A stretch of 6,108 nucleotides of DNA from Nevskiaceae bacterium (GTDB lineage Bacteria; Pseudomonadota; Gammaproteobacteria; Steroidobacterales; Steroidobacteraceae): assembly GCA_031277355.1 (NCBI GenBank), contig JAITMN010000087.1, positions 1-6,108 on the forward strand, read 5' to 3'. Below the pieces are notes generated by a model. It saw only the letters and a program-made list of their open reading frames with translations, made no database searches and was not told the origin of the DNA. Positions 5,308-6,108 of this stretch are shown piece after piece (within the stretch, counting starts at the first letter, position 1; every line of letters starts with the position of its first letter). Made by a program: the position numbers and the translations under genes.

Positions 5308-5937
5308 TCACCCCGTGCGCGCGCAGTTCAATCGCGTGAGTGTTACGCGACGATTCAGCGCGCGGCCTTCTTCGGTGGCGTTGTCGGCGATCGGTTCGGC
5401 AAGGCCACGGCCCGACACGATCAGACTGCTGCGCGCTGCTCCGCGCGCCACCAGATAGTCCGTGGCCGTTTGCGCGCGACGCAGCGACAAGCGCAGATTG
5501 TATTCCTGACTGCCGATGCTGTCGGTGTGACCCACCACGTTGCCGTTGACGAACTGCGAGCCGCCCACTTGCGCGATCAGCGCGTCGAGTTTGCCGATGT
5601 CGCCGGGGCTCAGTTCGGCTTTGTCGAAGGCGAATTGCAATTGCGCGCTGGCCTCGCAGGAACAGCCGCGTGCGTCCACGGGCGTGCCGCGCGGAGTGTT
5701 GGGGCATTGGTCTGCCACGTCGAGCACGCCGTCGCCGTCGCTATCCAAAGGTGGGGGAGGCGGCGGCGCGGCGGCCACTACCGGCGCGGGGCGGCTCAAG
5801 GGACCATCCACGCGCGCCCAGTCGTATTTGGTGGTGACGCAAGCGGCCAGCGCCAGCGACAACGCCGACAGCGCGGCCAACGTCAGGCCGCAACGGGCCA
5901 TGGCTCGGGTTGCTTTCATTCCATGAGAAAGGTTCAT
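5308..5937 (-). CDS. OmpA-family outer-membrane lipoprotein with TSP3-like segment
   Basis: The start is ATG 5937, chosen because AAGGA (5946-5950) lies 8 bases upstream; an ATG at 5967 lacks this. The 209-residue product has a signal peptide ending in the lipobox LAAC, with Cys33 as the lipidation site. A Pro/Ala linker follows (50-63, six prolines at 58-63), then a thrombospondin type 3-like Asp-rich motif (DSDGDGVLDVADQCP, 65-79), and the OmpA peptidoglycan-binding domain (about 97-202). Its hallmarks are present: FAFDKAELS (102-110), GHTDSIGSQEYNLRLSLRRA (136-155) and NRRV (195-198). It should anchor in the outer membrane and bind peptidoglycan. No beta-barrel is present. It reads toward the terminator at 5217-5242 and has the same strand as the adhesin, a pairing often seen with type I-secreted adhesins, though here about 2.4 kb separates them. 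Confidence 0.92.
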   Translation of the reverse strand: MNLSHGMKATRAMARCGLTLAALSALSLALAACVTTKYDWARVDGPLSRPAPVVAAAPPPPPPLDSDGDGVLDVADQCPNTPRGTPVDARGCSCEASAQLQFAFDKAELSPGDIGKLDALIAQVGGSQFVNGNVVGHTDSIGSQEYNLRLSLRRAQTATDYLVARGAARSSLIVSGRGLAEPIADNATEEGRALNRRVTLTRLNCARTG

Positions 5938-6019
5938 TGGCGTTTTCCTTGAAATTTGCTCAAACACGGCAGAAATGGGCTATCCATGACGGGCGTTTGG
6001 GGGTATAGACTTCTGATCC

Positions 6020-6108
6020 ATGGAAACTGATACACAGGCGGCTCACAGCCGTAACGCAGACTTCGCCACGCGGGGCGATATCGACGTTCTGCATGGTGAG
6101 ATCAACGG
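6020..6108 (+). CDS. Possible 5' end of an unknown gene (runs off the right edge)
   Basis: An open frame begins at ATG 6020 and continues to the window end with 29 full codons (METDTQAAHSRNADFATR, then GDIDVLHGEIN). The FATRGDIDVLHGEI stretch resembles the lead-in of coiled-coil proteins with the pattern ATxxDIxxLxxEI, but the fragment is too short for a family call. No good ribosome-binding site is visible: GGGGG at 5999-6003 is too far away. It is divergent from the OmpA-like gene across an 82-base gap. Confidence 0.4.
   Translation, partial: METDTQAAHSRNADFATRGDIDVLHGEIN

Noticed and set aside
5975..5984. Ten-base match ATGGGCTATC shared with 3170-3179 near the adhesin promoter, considered as a common regulatory site of the two surface genes
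   Set aside because: Several 10-base matches are expected by chance in a window this long, and the copies are not placed alike relative to the genes.

Overview
The window is high-GC bacterial DNA with strong G/C preference at third codon positions. The gene families point to a Gram-negative proteobacterium, probably beta- or gammaproteobacterial, but the genus cannot be told from the sequence. Two surface genes read leftward: a giant Bap/LapA-type adhesin whose 5' half fills roughly positions 2-2863, and an OmpA-family lipoprotein at 5308-5937. Between them lies a visibly less GC-rich block with a leftward PD-(D/E)XK (Rpn/DUF4351-type) nuclease gene and a rightward, divergently arranged Phd/YefM-RelE/ParE toxin-antitoxin operon.

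Layout from left to right. At 2-2863 (minus) is the N-terminal 954 residues of a type I-secreted, Ig-repeat adhesin; its C-terminus and secretion signal lie beyond the left edge. At 2864-3496 is a 633-base interval with no convincing gene, carrying three closely spaced perfect inverted repeats around a possible adhesin promoter, and further right a widely spaced 10-bp inverted repeat. At 3497-4453 (minus) is the Rpn/DUF4351 nuclease, with a very strong internal ribosome-binding site that could yield a separate 87-residue C-terminal product. At 4454-4546 is a divergent control region with a plausible rightward promoter overlapped by an 11-bp tandem repeat. At 4547-5136 (plus) are the antitoxin and toxin genes, overlapping by ATGA. 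At 5217-5242 is a strong intrinsic terminator oriented for the lipoprotein gene. At 5308-5937 (minus) is the OmpA-like lipoprotein. At 6020-6108 (plus) is the possible start of another gene running off the right edge.

The adhesin and the lipoprotein fit a cell-surface/biofilm locus: the adhesin would be exported through a type I system and held at the outer membrane, while the lipoprotein would link outer membrane to peptidoglycan. The nuclease and toxin-antitoxin pair look like an accessory, defence- or stability-type insertion between them. No wholly unknown system is evident. The most unusual points are the candidate intragenic product of the nuclease gene, the AAAG motif beside the adhesin's N-terminal domain, and the helically phased repeat in the toxin-antitoxin promoter.
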